64,000 nt of DNA, taken from the NCBI GenBank assembly GCA_016490735.1, contig JAEMWC010000008.1:672501-736500 (forward strand), written 5' to 3'. The notes beneath the pieces are model-generated. The model worked only from the letters and a program-made list of their open reading frames with translations. It was not told where the DNA came from and searched no databases. The translations under genes were made by a program, and so were the position numbers. Below are positions 10,625-22,800 of the stretch, one piece after another; position 1 is the first letter of the stretch; every line of letters starts with the position of its first letter. The stretch comes from Pachyseris speciosa. Taxonomy: Eukaryota; Cnidaria; Anthozoa; Scleractinia; Pachyseridae.

Positions 10625-12699
10625 GCGTGATTCCAGATTTAAAATCATTGCCCTGAAGCAGTTTTGTGTTTCCCGCTGCTCTCCAGATAGCAGAAGGCAG
10701 AATAATGAAGGCTTTATGTTTAAAAATTTCACGTTCGACCAAAGTTAAATTTATAAGCTAATATTCTTTATGCCGATAGCAACAATGCTCTATTGCTTCC
10801 CAGGTCTTCGTTATAGTATCAAGGTATGTCTGAAATATTCAGACTTTGGACTAAAAGGAAAAAAAAAAAAATCTAAAAGCAAGTTTTCAGTGTCAAGTTG
10901 AAGCTTAAGATATCTTCTGGAAGTCCTAGTAACCGCCATTGAGCATTTTAGAGTTACGTTTCTCGCTGAAAAGATAGCCGGTAAACTGATTGGTTTTCCA
11001 CCTTTTGTCACAAGGGTAACACCTGGTCGACATTTGATGTTTTTCTTTCTATTATTATTATTATAATGAAGTTTCTCAATAGTACTGTTTTTAATTTGGA
11101 ATACAGGCAACTTTTAACCAAGACAATTTCCTCTCTGTGTTTGATTGAGAGCAGAATAAAGCTCTCGGATAAAAGAAACAAATTAAGCTACAACAAAACA
11201 AAAAGCTGGCAAAACCAAATCCCCCAAGAAAACGATCTCATGAATAACTATAAATCTATAAGCCCTATAAGGGCTTGCTACATTTATCACTTTTCCTACA
11301 TGGAGTCTTCGGAGACCCCGGCGCTGGTAGTCAGCAAGTCTCCACTATTTTTCTTAATTCGAACGAAACTCCCCGCCCCACCTAGCAAAATGGTCCATCG
11401 ATCCCGAAAAGATTGAATAGTAAACTATTTCGTCACTATTGCCTTGGCGTCCAAGAGCTTGGTATAAATCGCGATCAATTTTCTTTCACCTGCTGTGACG
11501 GTTTTTCCGTTTCCGAAGCTAACTAGAAGGAATATCTTAGTCAGTTGCTCTATTCCCTCCCGCTTATAAAAAATAAACCTGGTCTGTGTCTCAGTTGGGT
11601 TTATTTATTTTTATGTCTTCTTATAAATTCGTCGATCATGCCAATGAAGCCATTAGTCAGTGACAGACATCAAGCGAAGTAATTTTTTTCCATTTGCTTT
11701 TAAGAGTTACGAAGGAAAGTATCGTTAATAGATGTCACTGGGGATTTTTCAAAACAATTAATTGTTTTCAAAGGAGACAAAATAACAATCTTCACTCTTC
11801 AAGAAAAAAGAAAATATGAAACTCACCGCATGGAAAAAAGATGAAATTTCCAGCTTGGAATATAAAACTGTGACTTCTGCCGCAGTATATCGATGTTTTA
11901 TCGTGTCGAAGCCGAGTAACAAAATTATCACACTCGGGGGTAAATGCAATTAAAAAAAATGAAAAATTGATGCTATCTTTTCACCAGACGAAAATTAAGT
12001 TCAAACTGAACTGATTTGATTATGCGAACGTCGTAAATTTTGTCATTATTAATGCAAAGCCACCCTTCTAAACACAACAGTATTTATTTAGTTTAAGGCT
12101 TCGGTATCTGCCTTGTCGGCAATAAAATTACAGCTGATCCGCTATTTCAATGCCTATATTTATCCTTTTGAAAACCCTCCGAGCCCAAATCTTTTGGTTT
12201 AAGAATTGTCCTTTAAGGATGTGAATGTAGATAATAAGCTTTTGTTGACGGAACCATTCACCGAATTTGTACGGAAACGAAAAGAAAATAGCCCAAAGGA
12301 GAGGACGTTAAAGAAGCCAACGGATTGGCTGATATGAAGCCGAAATGAAGCCTAAAATCTCATTGGTTTTTGTCTTAAGTGTTTTTCACTGGTAAGAGAC
12401 ATTTGTGTCATTCATAAGAGAGACGTTACTCGATGATATGAGATCCTGAGGGAAACTATTTAAACCTCGATTGTTAGAAGTAATCCGCCAGGTGTGATGC
12501 TGAATCAACATTGCGGTTGGAAAACTTTTCGTTTAAAATCTGAGATCTGATAGCACTAATTTTCATACCCTTTGAAAGCGTTGGTATAAACTGAGACTTG
12601 GACCGTTGCGCCAGCCATTAAACGCGTCCCAAGGGTTGAAGACGTTCGCGCCATTCACAGGGCAAACTTGGATATTAGCTAGATTGCATTTAAGAAGCA
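10625..12699. other. Upstream region of the second GPCR
   Basis: No gene recognised. Frames at 10811-11110 (-) and 11066-11416 have no motif. A TATTTAAA word near 12458 could act as a TATA-like element for the receptor gene that starts at 12700, but this is a guess from position only. Confidence 0.3.
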
Positions 12700-13830
12700 A
12701 TGTCTTCAGCTAATCAAAGCGCATTGAGCGGTGACAAGATGAACAGCTCATCCGTTCCATCCTCGTCCATGCATCCAGCCCTTGATGTGTTTTATTCTGT
12801 TGTCGGTGTTTCGATTTGTTCGGTCGGAATCGTCGCTAACTTGTCCATTGTGCTGGCCTACCTCACTCACCGACGCCTGAAAACCAAAGTCAATGCATTT
12901 CTAGTAAGCTTGGCAGTTGCCGATCTCCTGTCAACGGGAATATCTATGCCCCTAGAGATGGAATGGCACATTCGATCAGAATTCATCCACCATGTTGTTG
13001 TTTGCGAGTTCCTTTACACGATCCACTCCTTAAATTTGATATCCTCGTCGCTCAATTTGCTAGTGATAAGCATTTACCGCTACATGTCTATAGCCTATCC
13101 GTTCTTCATAAATAGCGTGACTTCATTTCATGTAAGCCTCGCGATAGTTATTGTGTGGGTCTACTCTACTATCACAGCGTCCTTGCCTTTGATGGGCTGG
13201 CGAAGTTTTCCCTCTACAACTTCAGGAAAAGTCTGCCTTTATTCGTTTGAGCGCGAGTTCGGTTTCTTTGTCTTGATCGCAAACTGGTTGCTGCCCGCTG
13301 TGCTAGTATTCCTCTTCTATGGACTGATATTTAGAATTGCTCGAATTCAAGCGATTAAGATCCTCAAGAATAAAGTGCTGACAGAACACGAAAAAATACG
13401 TAGTCCACTGTTCAAAGGCGCTAAAACGCTGGCCAAGATTGCAGCCGTGTATCTGATATGCTGGTTCCCGTACATAATCGAGGTCCTCGTGATCTTCTCT
13501 GGCGCACCTCAGGTCAAGGAACTTCACTACACTTTTGTTTTTCTCTCCTACGCAAGCACAGCAATTAACCCCTTTTTGTACGCTGGACTTTGCAAGGATT
13601 TTCGTTTGGTGTTTAGAAATTGCGCCGGTAAAGCGTTTAACAAACTGAGCGCCATGTCTCGTTGCATCTCCACTTCGCCTCGCCGCATCGCTGCGAACTT
13701 GTCCATGAAGCACAGAAGAAATTCTGGTAGGCAATGTAGTGAGAGGTCGACGCAGCGCCGTCGTACACGAACGACCTCGGGGATTCAGTCGTCAGGGAAT
13801 CAACAGCAAGCTACTCCTACTTTTGTTTGA
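12700..13830 (+). CDS. Class A (rhodopsin-like) G protein-coupled receptor, orphan
   Basis: Intronless frame of 376 residues from an ATG. N-x-S sites at Asn5 and Asn15 lie in a Ser-rich N-terminus. Landmarks: Asn47 in TM1, LAVAD with Asp75 in TM2, Cys102 before TM3, YRY (126-128) in place of DRY, Trp153 in TM4, Cys179 in extracellular loop 2 (expected disulphide with Cys102), Pro199 in TM5, CWFP (254-257) in TM6 and NPFLY (290-294) in TM7. The tail (from about 300) is basic and Ser/Thr-rich, as expected for kinase and arrestin regulation. The residue six places before the TM7 Asn is Tyr, not Lys, so it is not an opsin. It looks like a biogenic-amine/melatonin/opsin-type relative with unknown ligand. 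An AATAAA overlaps the stop codon; whether it is used is unknown. Confidence 0.87.
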   Translation: MSSANQSALSGDKMNSSSVPSSSMHPALDVFYSVVGVSICSVGIVANLSIVLAYLTHRRLKTKVNAFLVSLAVADLLSTGISMPLEMEWHIRSEFIHHVVVCEFLYTIHSLNLISSSLNLLVISIYRYMSIAYPFFINSVTSFHVSLAIVIVWVYSTITASLPLMGWRSFPSTTSGKVCLYSFEREFGFFVLIANWLLPAVLVFLFYGLIFRIARIQAIKILKNKVLTEHEKIRSPLFKGAKTLAKIAAVYLICWFPYIIEVLVIFSGAPQVKELHYTFVFLSYASTAINPFLYAGLCKDFRLVFRNCAGKAFNKLSAMSRCISTSPRRIAANLSMKHRRNSGRQCSERSTQRRRTRTTSGIQSSGNQQQATPTFV

Positions 13831-16340
13831 ATAAAAAAGGAAACTATTCACTGAATCAGAACAACACTGATCGAATAGATGAAAAAGATGGACCGTCGTC
13901 AAGTGGGAAGCTAAAAAAGTCCACTGCAACTGGCATTAAGAAGAAAAGAAAACTATAAAGAAGCAAAAAAAACTACACTCGAAAATTGCATCACAGATAA
14001 CAGGAGAAAAACTACTTCAAAACAACTGAGAAATCTCTGAAACAAAATGGATAAGGAAAAAAAAGAAAAAAACCAGGAGACTGAAAAGGACAACTCAGAG
14101 TAGAATTAGCTTCACTGGCCATCAAATGTTTATGTTTAATTGAATTCTGCATTTATCTGTTGTCGATGTTTTTCTGATCGATAATTTAGATATAGGAGTT
14201 GTAGAAATTCGAAAATTTCCTTATTTTGAAGTCTGATACAGCGAGAGAATGATTGCATGAAATTTCGTTCATCCACGACGGAGAGCGCACAAATTCAGTT
14301 TAATATCAAATCAAATGCCACAACAAATGATGGCTCACTGTACTTGGAGAAAATATCAACTGACAAAAATACGCGATATAATGAAAAGTGATTGAAGTCG
14401 TTTTTAACTTAGGAATGTTTAGAGCGCAGAATTTACAACTCGACTATGTTACACGGCGACGGATCCCAAAGTTCTTCCAATATAATATCAGCATGATATT
14501 TGTGTTTTCATTGCATGTTTAACAGAAATTAAAGAAAAATATTTATCATCATCTCGATTCACGTCAAACTAATGGCGATGATCGATTTCCACCCACGTAT
14601 AGAACTTTAACACGCAAGGTTTTTCTGTTATCAATTTTGCTTGGATTGAAGCCCAATATGTTTTAAACAGAAGCGATGAGCGAAGCTCAGTTTTAACGAA
14701 GATAAGATGTATAACTTGAACTAAAATGGGTATTCAAAAGCAAGTGAAAAAGATAGAAAATTAGCGGAGAGTTAAGTGAGCATTAAATCACGGACAGGTG
14801 ACAGCTTGAAATTTTAGACAAATTTATTTGTTGGTATAAATTCAAAGGGTTTTGTTAGCTACAAACAGTTGGCTTATTTCCCTATAGGGCATCAAGAAAA
14901 AAGTATACCAGCAAACATCCAAACGACTTAAACTCAGAGTCGGAAATGTAAAGAAGATTCAACTCTGCTTCATTACACAAAACTACTAAACAGAAAAATA
15001 GCGTGAAAGTAATCATAATGTGTGGGTATTCAAGGCGTATTGATTTTGCGTGGAAGATTCTAGCTGGTTCCATGAAAAAAAAATTCGAATGGTAATGTAG
15101 TGCACATGTAGGTTAAGTTTTATTAGCCGGGAATAAAGACTTTTTTGCTGTATTTCAGTTAAATGCCCCCTTTAATTTCACACACCATATTATAGTCAAC
15201 CGACGTAACATCGAGGCTAATGTATTCAGGTTTGCGTTAAAGACTGCCCCGGATGACTTGACACCGAATTTTATCAAGTGCTGTATACTTGCGTGGGACA
15301 GTTGTAAACATGGGGTTCCGGCTAATGTTCCGCCTGCAATGACAAATTTCAAGGCGACGCTGAATAAAAACAACATCAAGGTGTGACATAAATTGATTCC
15401 AGTGAATTAAACTATTCATTTCTCTTTTTGAAGATTAATTTAAGGGCTGAAAAGAGTCACACATTGCATGATTCAGCAAATGAGACGAGATAAATGAAAA
15501 TTTGACAATTTCTTTGAGACCCAGTGTGGCGCGATTGTCGAGGTTCGTTAAGGTTTCCGACGTAGACAGAAAACAAGATGTATACTTGACAAAAGTGTGA
15601 CACGAAGGTTTGTTATGGTTATTTCAGTGCAGTTTAAATACAGGAAGAAATAATTTTAAGTATGAGGGCCAGAAAATTTGGCATGAAACTCACTTGACTG
15701 AATATTTGCAAAATCAATAACACATTTGAATTGAAATGAAATGAAATTGACTGGGGCAGCGCAGTTTTCCCACTAATTTTCCCACATGAGGCTCAGCTAC
15801 ATCCGTGGACTCGAACCTCAACTGCTTATCTTTCTTTCTCAAAGTAAAAGTAGCAAAAATAACCACCAGGAGTAAATATATAGTCGACTTTCTTCCCAGC
15901 TTAAAAAGGACGTCCGCCATCTTCGCTGAACCGCTGACCCCTGCTGAACCGCTGACCCCTGTATACTTGTTAAACAGTCACTTTTAAAAAAGAAACTTAC
16001 CTTGATATAAATTATTTAGGCAACAAACATCGAAGAAAGATAGGGACTGGAGCGGAAATATAATTGAAACCGGGCATATATATTTAGTGAATAAACCTCT
16101 TTCGGCGGCTGGTGTGTCGAAGGATAATGTCTGCGGCTGATAGATTGTCCGAAAAATGAACAGTTGGCAAAGAGGTGACGATTGCGAATGACTTAAACAA
16201 CTACATTGAATGGTTGAGTTCATTTTAATTAAACTGCCGTGCATGATTGGATTCTTCCGATTTAAAATTGCAAAAGCTTTAAAAAATACTGGCTTTGTTT
16301 TATCTTTTTCTACGACAGAAAGATCGGAGGACAGATATCG
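13831..16340. other. Gene-poor stretch
   Basis: No gene recognised. A perfect 18-bp tandem duplication (GCTGAACCGCTGACCCCT) lies at 15926-15961. Short frames at 14882-15073, 15155-15419, 15714-15987 and 15984-16244 have no motif. Confidence 0.35.
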
Positions 16341-16383
16341 ACGCGGACGGGGTATATTAAACGGGGACGGGGTATAACAATTC

Positions 16384-16434
16384 GATTATTCGCTGTCGAT
16401 TTCTATCGCGCATAGAAATCGAGAGCGAATAATT
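16384..16434. repeat. Near-perfect 23-bp palindrome
   Basis: Arms at 16384-16406 and 16412-16434 pair at 22 of 23 positions, counting one G-T pair, around a 5-base loop. Immediately upstream the word GGACGGGGTATA occurs twice, 20 bp apart (16345, 16365). It is probably a small foldback element; a transcribed hairpin is possible. Confidence 0.6.
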
Positions 16435-16439
16435 AGTAT

Positions 16440-18325
16440 AAAGGTACTAAGTGGTTCATAACTAAACAGCTAAATTACCTAAATCCTCCTCGCAGACATG
16501 TCGAAAATGCAAAGAAGCGGCCGCCATTTAATCACACTGATAGATAGCGAGTAGAAGAGCCAAAAAAATCGGTGGATTATAGAATACGTTAACGGAGTAC
16601 GCCGCGAAGTAGCTAACTCAACCATGCTGTTTACTGAGCGTTATAATGCCTTAGAAACTGTAAAATAAGCCGGAAAGTCATTTTGATAAATTGTCAACAA
16701 ATGACCTTTCAACGAAAGTTTCGAAATCAAATGAAAGTAAGTTTTTGTCTTTCAGCCAGTACAGCAAACCATTGCATTTCATTATAAAAACACTGTGTAC
16801 AGGTCAGCTAGCTTTCAACCGTTGGGATTGGTGAGATTATAAATATTATTTACATAAATTGTTTTCAAATGTAAAGCTGAAAATATACGCAATTAAGTGT
16901 GCAGTGAAATGCCAATCTATGTTTTGAACAATTCTAAATAGGTTAGGCAGATGGTACATAAGTAATTACGAACACAAACTTAAACACGGAATATTGTTGC
17001 CAAGTTGAATATCGAATAAGAATGGTTTAGCGTCCGGACTTTTTTCCGGGGGAGGGGGAGGGGGACGTCGTGGATGGGGAGGGGAGAAAGGGAACAGGAC
17101 ACTCCCCGCCTAGACGTTTCCCTACTTATGTCTGTTTTATCATTTCCACTGGCTTCAAACAGAACATAGTTCCAGAGAGATGTCATACATGTTTCATATG
17201 TTTGACAAACGTAGGCAAAAAGGCAAAAATCCGATTCCTCGACAGGAATGGATACCATACCCTGCCAAGCACTGCACTGACCCGATGCTTCCGGTCACAA
17301 AATCCACGCGTGACATGCGTCGCGGTTGTTGCTTGAATCAGTCCTGTTAAAGGCACCCTGTGTGGTTTTCTGTCTGTTCATAACATGAGTACTGTAGAGG
17401 GTGCTTAAAACATTTGATTTGAAATAAAGTATTTCTCCCGCATTACTGAATGGACGTATATTTTTTCCTGTTTTTTTTTTTTCAAAGTAAAACGAAAATT
17501 TCTGTAGGTAAGCCAGTCATATCAGTGCAACATTTGTTCAAGAACCTTCGAGTGCTGCGCAATCCCACGGACACACACGCATTTGTCGTCCCCCGGGTAT
17601 GCTGTTAGATTTGTTAAACTTGGCTTTGGTGAAATGAGTAACCTTGACATTCAATAAGGAATGATTTACAGTGAGGCAGGAAGAAAAATAACCCAGCTGA
17701 AGACGCGGGAAATAAGTAAGTTTGCTTTAAGCAAAAATGATGCAAATGTCACTATTGTTAGCGACTATTGTTTGATCAAGAGAACGGAAAAATATATTGA
17801 CTAGCGAGCTAGCAATTCCCTTTAAACCAATGATACAAGAATATTCTTGCACTTGCGGGGTGTTAGCACAACCTTTTATGCCCGTCTTGTTGAGAAATGG
17901 TAGTAATGTTGCGTTAACACGGAATTCGAGAAAATTTACATTTTATTTAAATCTTCACATGGCTGTATAATCAAAAGACGCATTTCTACCTTCTAAATCA
18001 AAGGAACCGTACAGCGCTATGGCAAATAAAAACTGATTTAGAAAGCTGAGTGGGGTGGAGAAATTTTCTATAGCCATGCGGAACAAAACCGCAAAGGTGT
18101 TTCATCTAGTCAGTGAAGGACAATCAAAAAAGGCTATTCATTAAAAATAACCCCCGAATTGCAACCAAAAAACACACAGAAAATACAGTTGAGATTAGTA
18201 CGCAGTAAAGCAAGGTGGGTTGTGTATGGAGAAAGAAAACACTAGGTATTTTCTCAACTTAGAAAAAGAAAATGCACAAAGAAAAATACAAGTTGAAATT
18301 AAACGATGGAACGTGGAGCATACAC
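16440..18325. other. Gene-poor stretch
   Basis: No gene recognised. A G-rich run (GGGGGAGGGGGAGGGGG) at 17048-17064 could form a G-quadruplex. The frames at 16980-17336 lie over this run and have no motif. Confidence 0.35.
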
Positions 18326-18328
18326 GTT

Positions 18329-18395
18329 ACAGTCGAACCTCGAGTATCCGGATCTCGATTATCCGGATTTTTTGATTATCCGGACTTGCTTAGCT
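18329..18395 (+). mobile_element. pogo/Tigger-like terminal repeat
   Basis: The sequence CAGTCGAACCTCGAG starts right after a TA dinucleotide and is followed by three GATTATCCGG-like words. CAGT-GAACCTCGA ends next to TA are typical of pogo/Tigger-group elements of the Tc1-mariner superfamily. I did not find the matching inverted end. A same-orientation block of the GATTATCCGG words occurs at 30553-30590. Confidence 0.45.
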
Positions 18396-19060
18396 GGTCC
18401 CAGTTTTTCATGAATATTAATTAGCCATATTTAAGATCCGCAGCAAAACTTTCCCCTTCAAATTAAGTAATGACTCCGGTTCAAACTGAATGTGTTTCGC
18501 TTCAAAACACAAATCTGTACGCGTTTTGAGCTCACGCGCGCCGTACTACTGCAATGCATTTCAGTGAGCTCTGATTTGCTCAGATGTTCTTTGTTTCTAG
18601 GTGAAATTTCACGCTCCACTTGTTCAGTCTTTCAGTTTTAGTTTTGGCTCATTAATTTCCGCATAGGCAATGATGTAATCAACGTTGTCCAAAACTATAC
18701 TTACCTAGGAACTCGCATCACATCTTCGGGAAATTTTACACTTTCGTTTGAACACCTTAGACAAAAAGCTCTTCATGCGCTCTTCAGCTTAAGACGGCAC
18801 ACGGATCTGAACAGTCTTAGGCCCTCACTTGCATGTAAACTTTTTTAAATCCTGGGACAGTTCTGCAATCGAGAAAACCCATTTACAATTCTGTAAACGT
18901 TATTTACAAGTACACAAAAAAGCATCCAACATTGCATGTATAGCTGAACTCGGTAAATTCCCATGATCATTGATATAAATAAAAAGAATTTTGAATTACC
19001 TAGACTTTTTGAAAGGTAAAGATGAAGATTCTGTAGTTAAACAAGCCTTACAAATTTCAA
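18396..19060. other. No gene recognised
   Basis: May be the body of a decayed element starting at 18329. No coding frame of note. Confidence 0.3.
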
Positions 19061-19065
19061 CTGAC

Positions 19066-19163
19066 CTTCATTATGGTAGGCTCGATTTCCGCCGCTCTTT
19101 CCTCCCCGAGAGAGAGGAAAGCCCGGACCCGACTGAGCGGCGGAAATCGAGCCTATCATTATA
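19066..19163. repeat. Small foldback element with perfect 21-bp arms
   Basis: Arms at 19077-19097 and 19135-19155 are perfect inverted copies, and a second inner hairpin (CTTTCCTC...GAGGAAAG) lies between them. TCATTAT occurs directly outside both arms (about 19068-19074 and 19157-19163), as expected for a target-site duplication. Confidence 0.6.
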
Positions 19164-19796
19164 GCGGAAAAAATAGCTTTTACTCTAATTTCATGAAGAT
19201 GGTTGACCACTACAGGGACCGCGCAGGGGGAGGGGCCGGGGGGGGGGGGCAGGGCCCCCTACTTTTTGCTGAAAAAATAAAAAAGTACATTCAAGGGATA
19301 ATAGTGGTTGGCTGAAGGTGGCGGACCTCGCGCGAAAACATCCAAATTTATGATTACTCTCTTTCGATCCTGTCTGATGGAATAAATTTTAAGACCACTA
19401 TCTTTACAATTCATACATTTAGTTGTAGTCTTCTGTTGGTGATCGAAATGGGGTTGACAGACCAACGCCACTCCTGCTGTGTGCTCATTGTGTTGTTCAC
19501 GGCCTTTATAGTTTTGCTTTTACAAGCATATCTTTAAGCGACTTTTCTTTTCTATAAGATAATCAAGGGAGGTTCCTTGAATATCTCTCTGAGTAATGGT
19601 TGTTCTTGTATTTGTCCATTAGTATGTTTTTCAAAAAATGATGGTAACGATGGTTCAAATTGCGTCACGAAGAGTAGAAGCTTCTTGTGCGTTGTCTGTT
19701 TCTGTGTTAGAGCTGTTTGTCTGTCCGCTTAGTTAACTTCTGAGAGTATCTGTTCCACCAATTTCTTGGGGTAACTTCTCGACATAGGCGCGTTTT
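19164..19796. other. No gene recognised; G-rich tract
   Basis: A run of G with few interruptions at 19226-19250 could form a G-quadruplex. The remaining sequence shows no gene. Confidence 0.35.
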
Positions 19797-19810
19797 AAAT
19801 TGATCTTTTT

Positions 19811-22800
19811 TTTTTTTTTTTTTGATTCAGTTTATTTATTTATTTTATTTATTTATTTATTTATTTTTTAATGTTAAATTTCAGTACAAGATATATTAAG
19901 ATACACTTACTGGCAATACATATTAAATAGCTGAGTAAATAAATGAATCCTTACATAATATAAAATATATATATATAAGAAAAAAAACATTGAACACTAA
20001 ATAAGTAAAAGAAACAGTAATTAGTACATTCTTAAGTTTCTTATGCTTTGAGTACATATTTGCATCAGAAGAAACTTGTTTGCAAGATAATTTGCCATGG
20101 CGTTATTGAGGCAGTATAAGCTAACGGATAAAGGACAGAGAATATCAGGGGCGTTGGGGATAGCGCTATATTTAAAAACGACAGTTTCTAAGTGGTATCG
20201 TGTAGGAAAGAACATTGTTTGGGTAGAAGGTTGTTTGCTTCTGCTTGTACTTGTATGTTGTACATTGTCTTTAGGTATTTGAGAAAACCTTGCAATAGAG
20301 GTATAGATTCTTTTGTTTTGCAGAGCCAGATATAGTGCCTGGCAATAAGGAAACAAAAATTGATCTGGCGTTGAAGTTTAGAGGAGTCTGATCTTAGGCC
20401 TAATAAAACAGTCATGTCTGCAGAGTAGCTATCAGGAATAATTTGGCAGAGTTTTAATCGCGCTATGATGCTCTCCCAGAAGAGTGCCGTTTTTGTGCAG
20501 GACCAAAAAAGGTGTATGAGTTTTTCTGGTTCTTTTTTACAAAAGGAGCAGTTGGGGTTTTCTTTTATCCTTATCTTAGTCAAGAAAGCATTTGTTGGAA
20601 TTCTTCTGTGCAAAAGTTTGAACTGAAATTCCCTCAGTTTTGTGCTTTTTGTGATTTTATGGGCTAGTTGGTAGGTCGAGCCCCACTTTATTTCGTTTTG
20701 ACCTAGGTTGCAGTCTTCGATCCATTTTTGCTGACTTGTAATAGGAGCGGCACTTTTCTTTGTAATTAATTTGTCATACACCAGCCTGCTTGCTTTTTGG
20801 GCTTTAATTAGTTTTGTCGAATAACTTTCGTATCCATTGCCTTCGTTTGTGAGGTCTCCTTGGTTGGATGTGTTACATAGCGTTTTAAGTGCGGAAATTA
20901 TTCCATAGTATACTAAGGGTTGGACCTTGATGTTGTATTTGTTTAAAAATTCTGGTAGCGTGAGGAATTTTCCTTCTCTGTTCCTTAAGTGCTTGACTTT
21001 TGTAATGCCTTTACGATACCATTCTTTAAAGAAAATAGGGCTGTCGTTGATCCTTATAAGTGAGTTGTACCATACGCTTTGTTCTGTAAGCTGGCTTTCC
21101 GATGTTATATTCTCTTCAAAATTGATTTCTGACCAGATTAAGAGAATTTCCTTTAAGAAACTGTCTTGCGTTCTGAAGATATTAGCTGTGTCTATCTTAT
21201 TAAGATTGCTTGTGAAAGGTAGGGTACACTCAAACTTTTTTAGTTCAAGATCGAAAAAAAGTTTCCATTTACCTTGATTGCCTGTGTCCAAGTACTTCTT
21301 TATCCAAGTGGCTTTTAGTGCTTTATTGAAAGACAGAATGTCAATCATTTTAAGGCCACCTGCTGGGTAATTGTTGATCATAATATCTCGCTTTATTTTA
21401 TCGCCCTTTCCGTTCCAAAGAAACAAATAAAAGAGCTTGTTAATCTCGCTAATTATTTTTTTGTTTGTGCACAAAGGTGCCAAGACGTACACAATTTGGG
21501 AAGCTACTAGGGTTTTTAAGACTGTGATCTTCCCACTTAAGGTTAATCTGCGGTATTTCCAGTTACTTAGAGTATTTCTAATTTTTTCAAGTTTTTCCTT
21601 ATAGTTTAAAAGTACAGTTTTTTCAGGGTCTGTCGTAAACCATACTCCTAAAGATTTTACTTTGTTTGTTTGCCATCTGAAATTTCTTTCTGGCAGAAGA
21701 ATTTCTTTTTTTCCACTATTTGTTCCGATCCAAATTGCTTCCGTTTTCTTACTGTTTAGTTTGAGACCCGACGCTTCCCCAAAATCGTCGAGTGTGTTAA
21801 GAGCAGCTGAGAGCGACGTCTGTGAACCATTTAATATTAAGGTTGTATCGTCTGCATATTGGCTTATTTTGATTTCCTCTTGGTCAACATGTATTCCTTT
21901 GATATTGCTGTTCCTTTTAAAAGCCTTGGCTAACACTTCAACTGAAAGGACAAATAGATATGGAGACAAAGGGCACCCCTGCCTGACTCCTCTTTCAATT
22001 TTAAAGAAGTTGCTTGTCCATCCGTTGTTTAAAAAGCAGCTCTCTATGTTGCTGTAAAAGCATTTGACCCAGTTTACAACGCTTGGGCCGAAACCGAAGT
22101 ATTGAAGAGATTTTATGATAAAAGGCCATTCGATCGTGTCAAAAGCTTTCTCGAAATCGAGAAATAATAATAACCCTGGTATGTTTCTTTCTTTGGTAAA
22201 ACGAATAACATAGTCTATTAATCGAATGTTTTCACCTATAAACCTGCCTTTCATAAAGCCAGTTTGATCACAACTGATGAGATCGGAGAGAACCTTTTTC
22301 AGCCTGTTGGCCACGGCCTTTGCTGCAATTTTGTAGTCGCAGTTGAGAAGAGTAAGGGGTCTCCAGTTTTTAATGAGATATGGCTCAGCGTCTTTCTTAG
22401 GAATGAGTTTGATTACCCCTCTTCTTTGTGTGCGGATGGAAAGCTGACTCGTTTCTTGCGCGTAATTAAGAGCTTTAATCAACAAGTTTGATATATTTGT
22501 CCAAAAGACTCTATAAAATTCTGCAGGTAGCCCATCGGATCCCGGGGTTTTTCCCAGTTCCATGGTTTTCAGGGCTGCAAGGCATTCTCCTTCTGTTAAG
22601 AGGCCTTCGCAATTGTTCCGTTGCTCGTCATTCAGGACGGTGTCGTTTTCATGTTTAAAGAAATCATATCTGTTGATTAAATTGTATACATTTCTGTTGG
22701 ATGTATATAGATTTACGAAAAAGGATTCACCTTCTGCTAAAATTTCCTGATCCGATGTGATAAAGTTATTTTTGTCCACTTTAAGTTGGCTTATAGTACC

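Noticed and set aside
10256..10630. 124-codon frame
   Set aside because: It crosses a GC-rich repeat with internal inverted words; no motif and no splice logic.
12700..13830. Opsin
   Set aside because: The retinal-binding lysine expected six residues before the TM7 Asn is Tyr.
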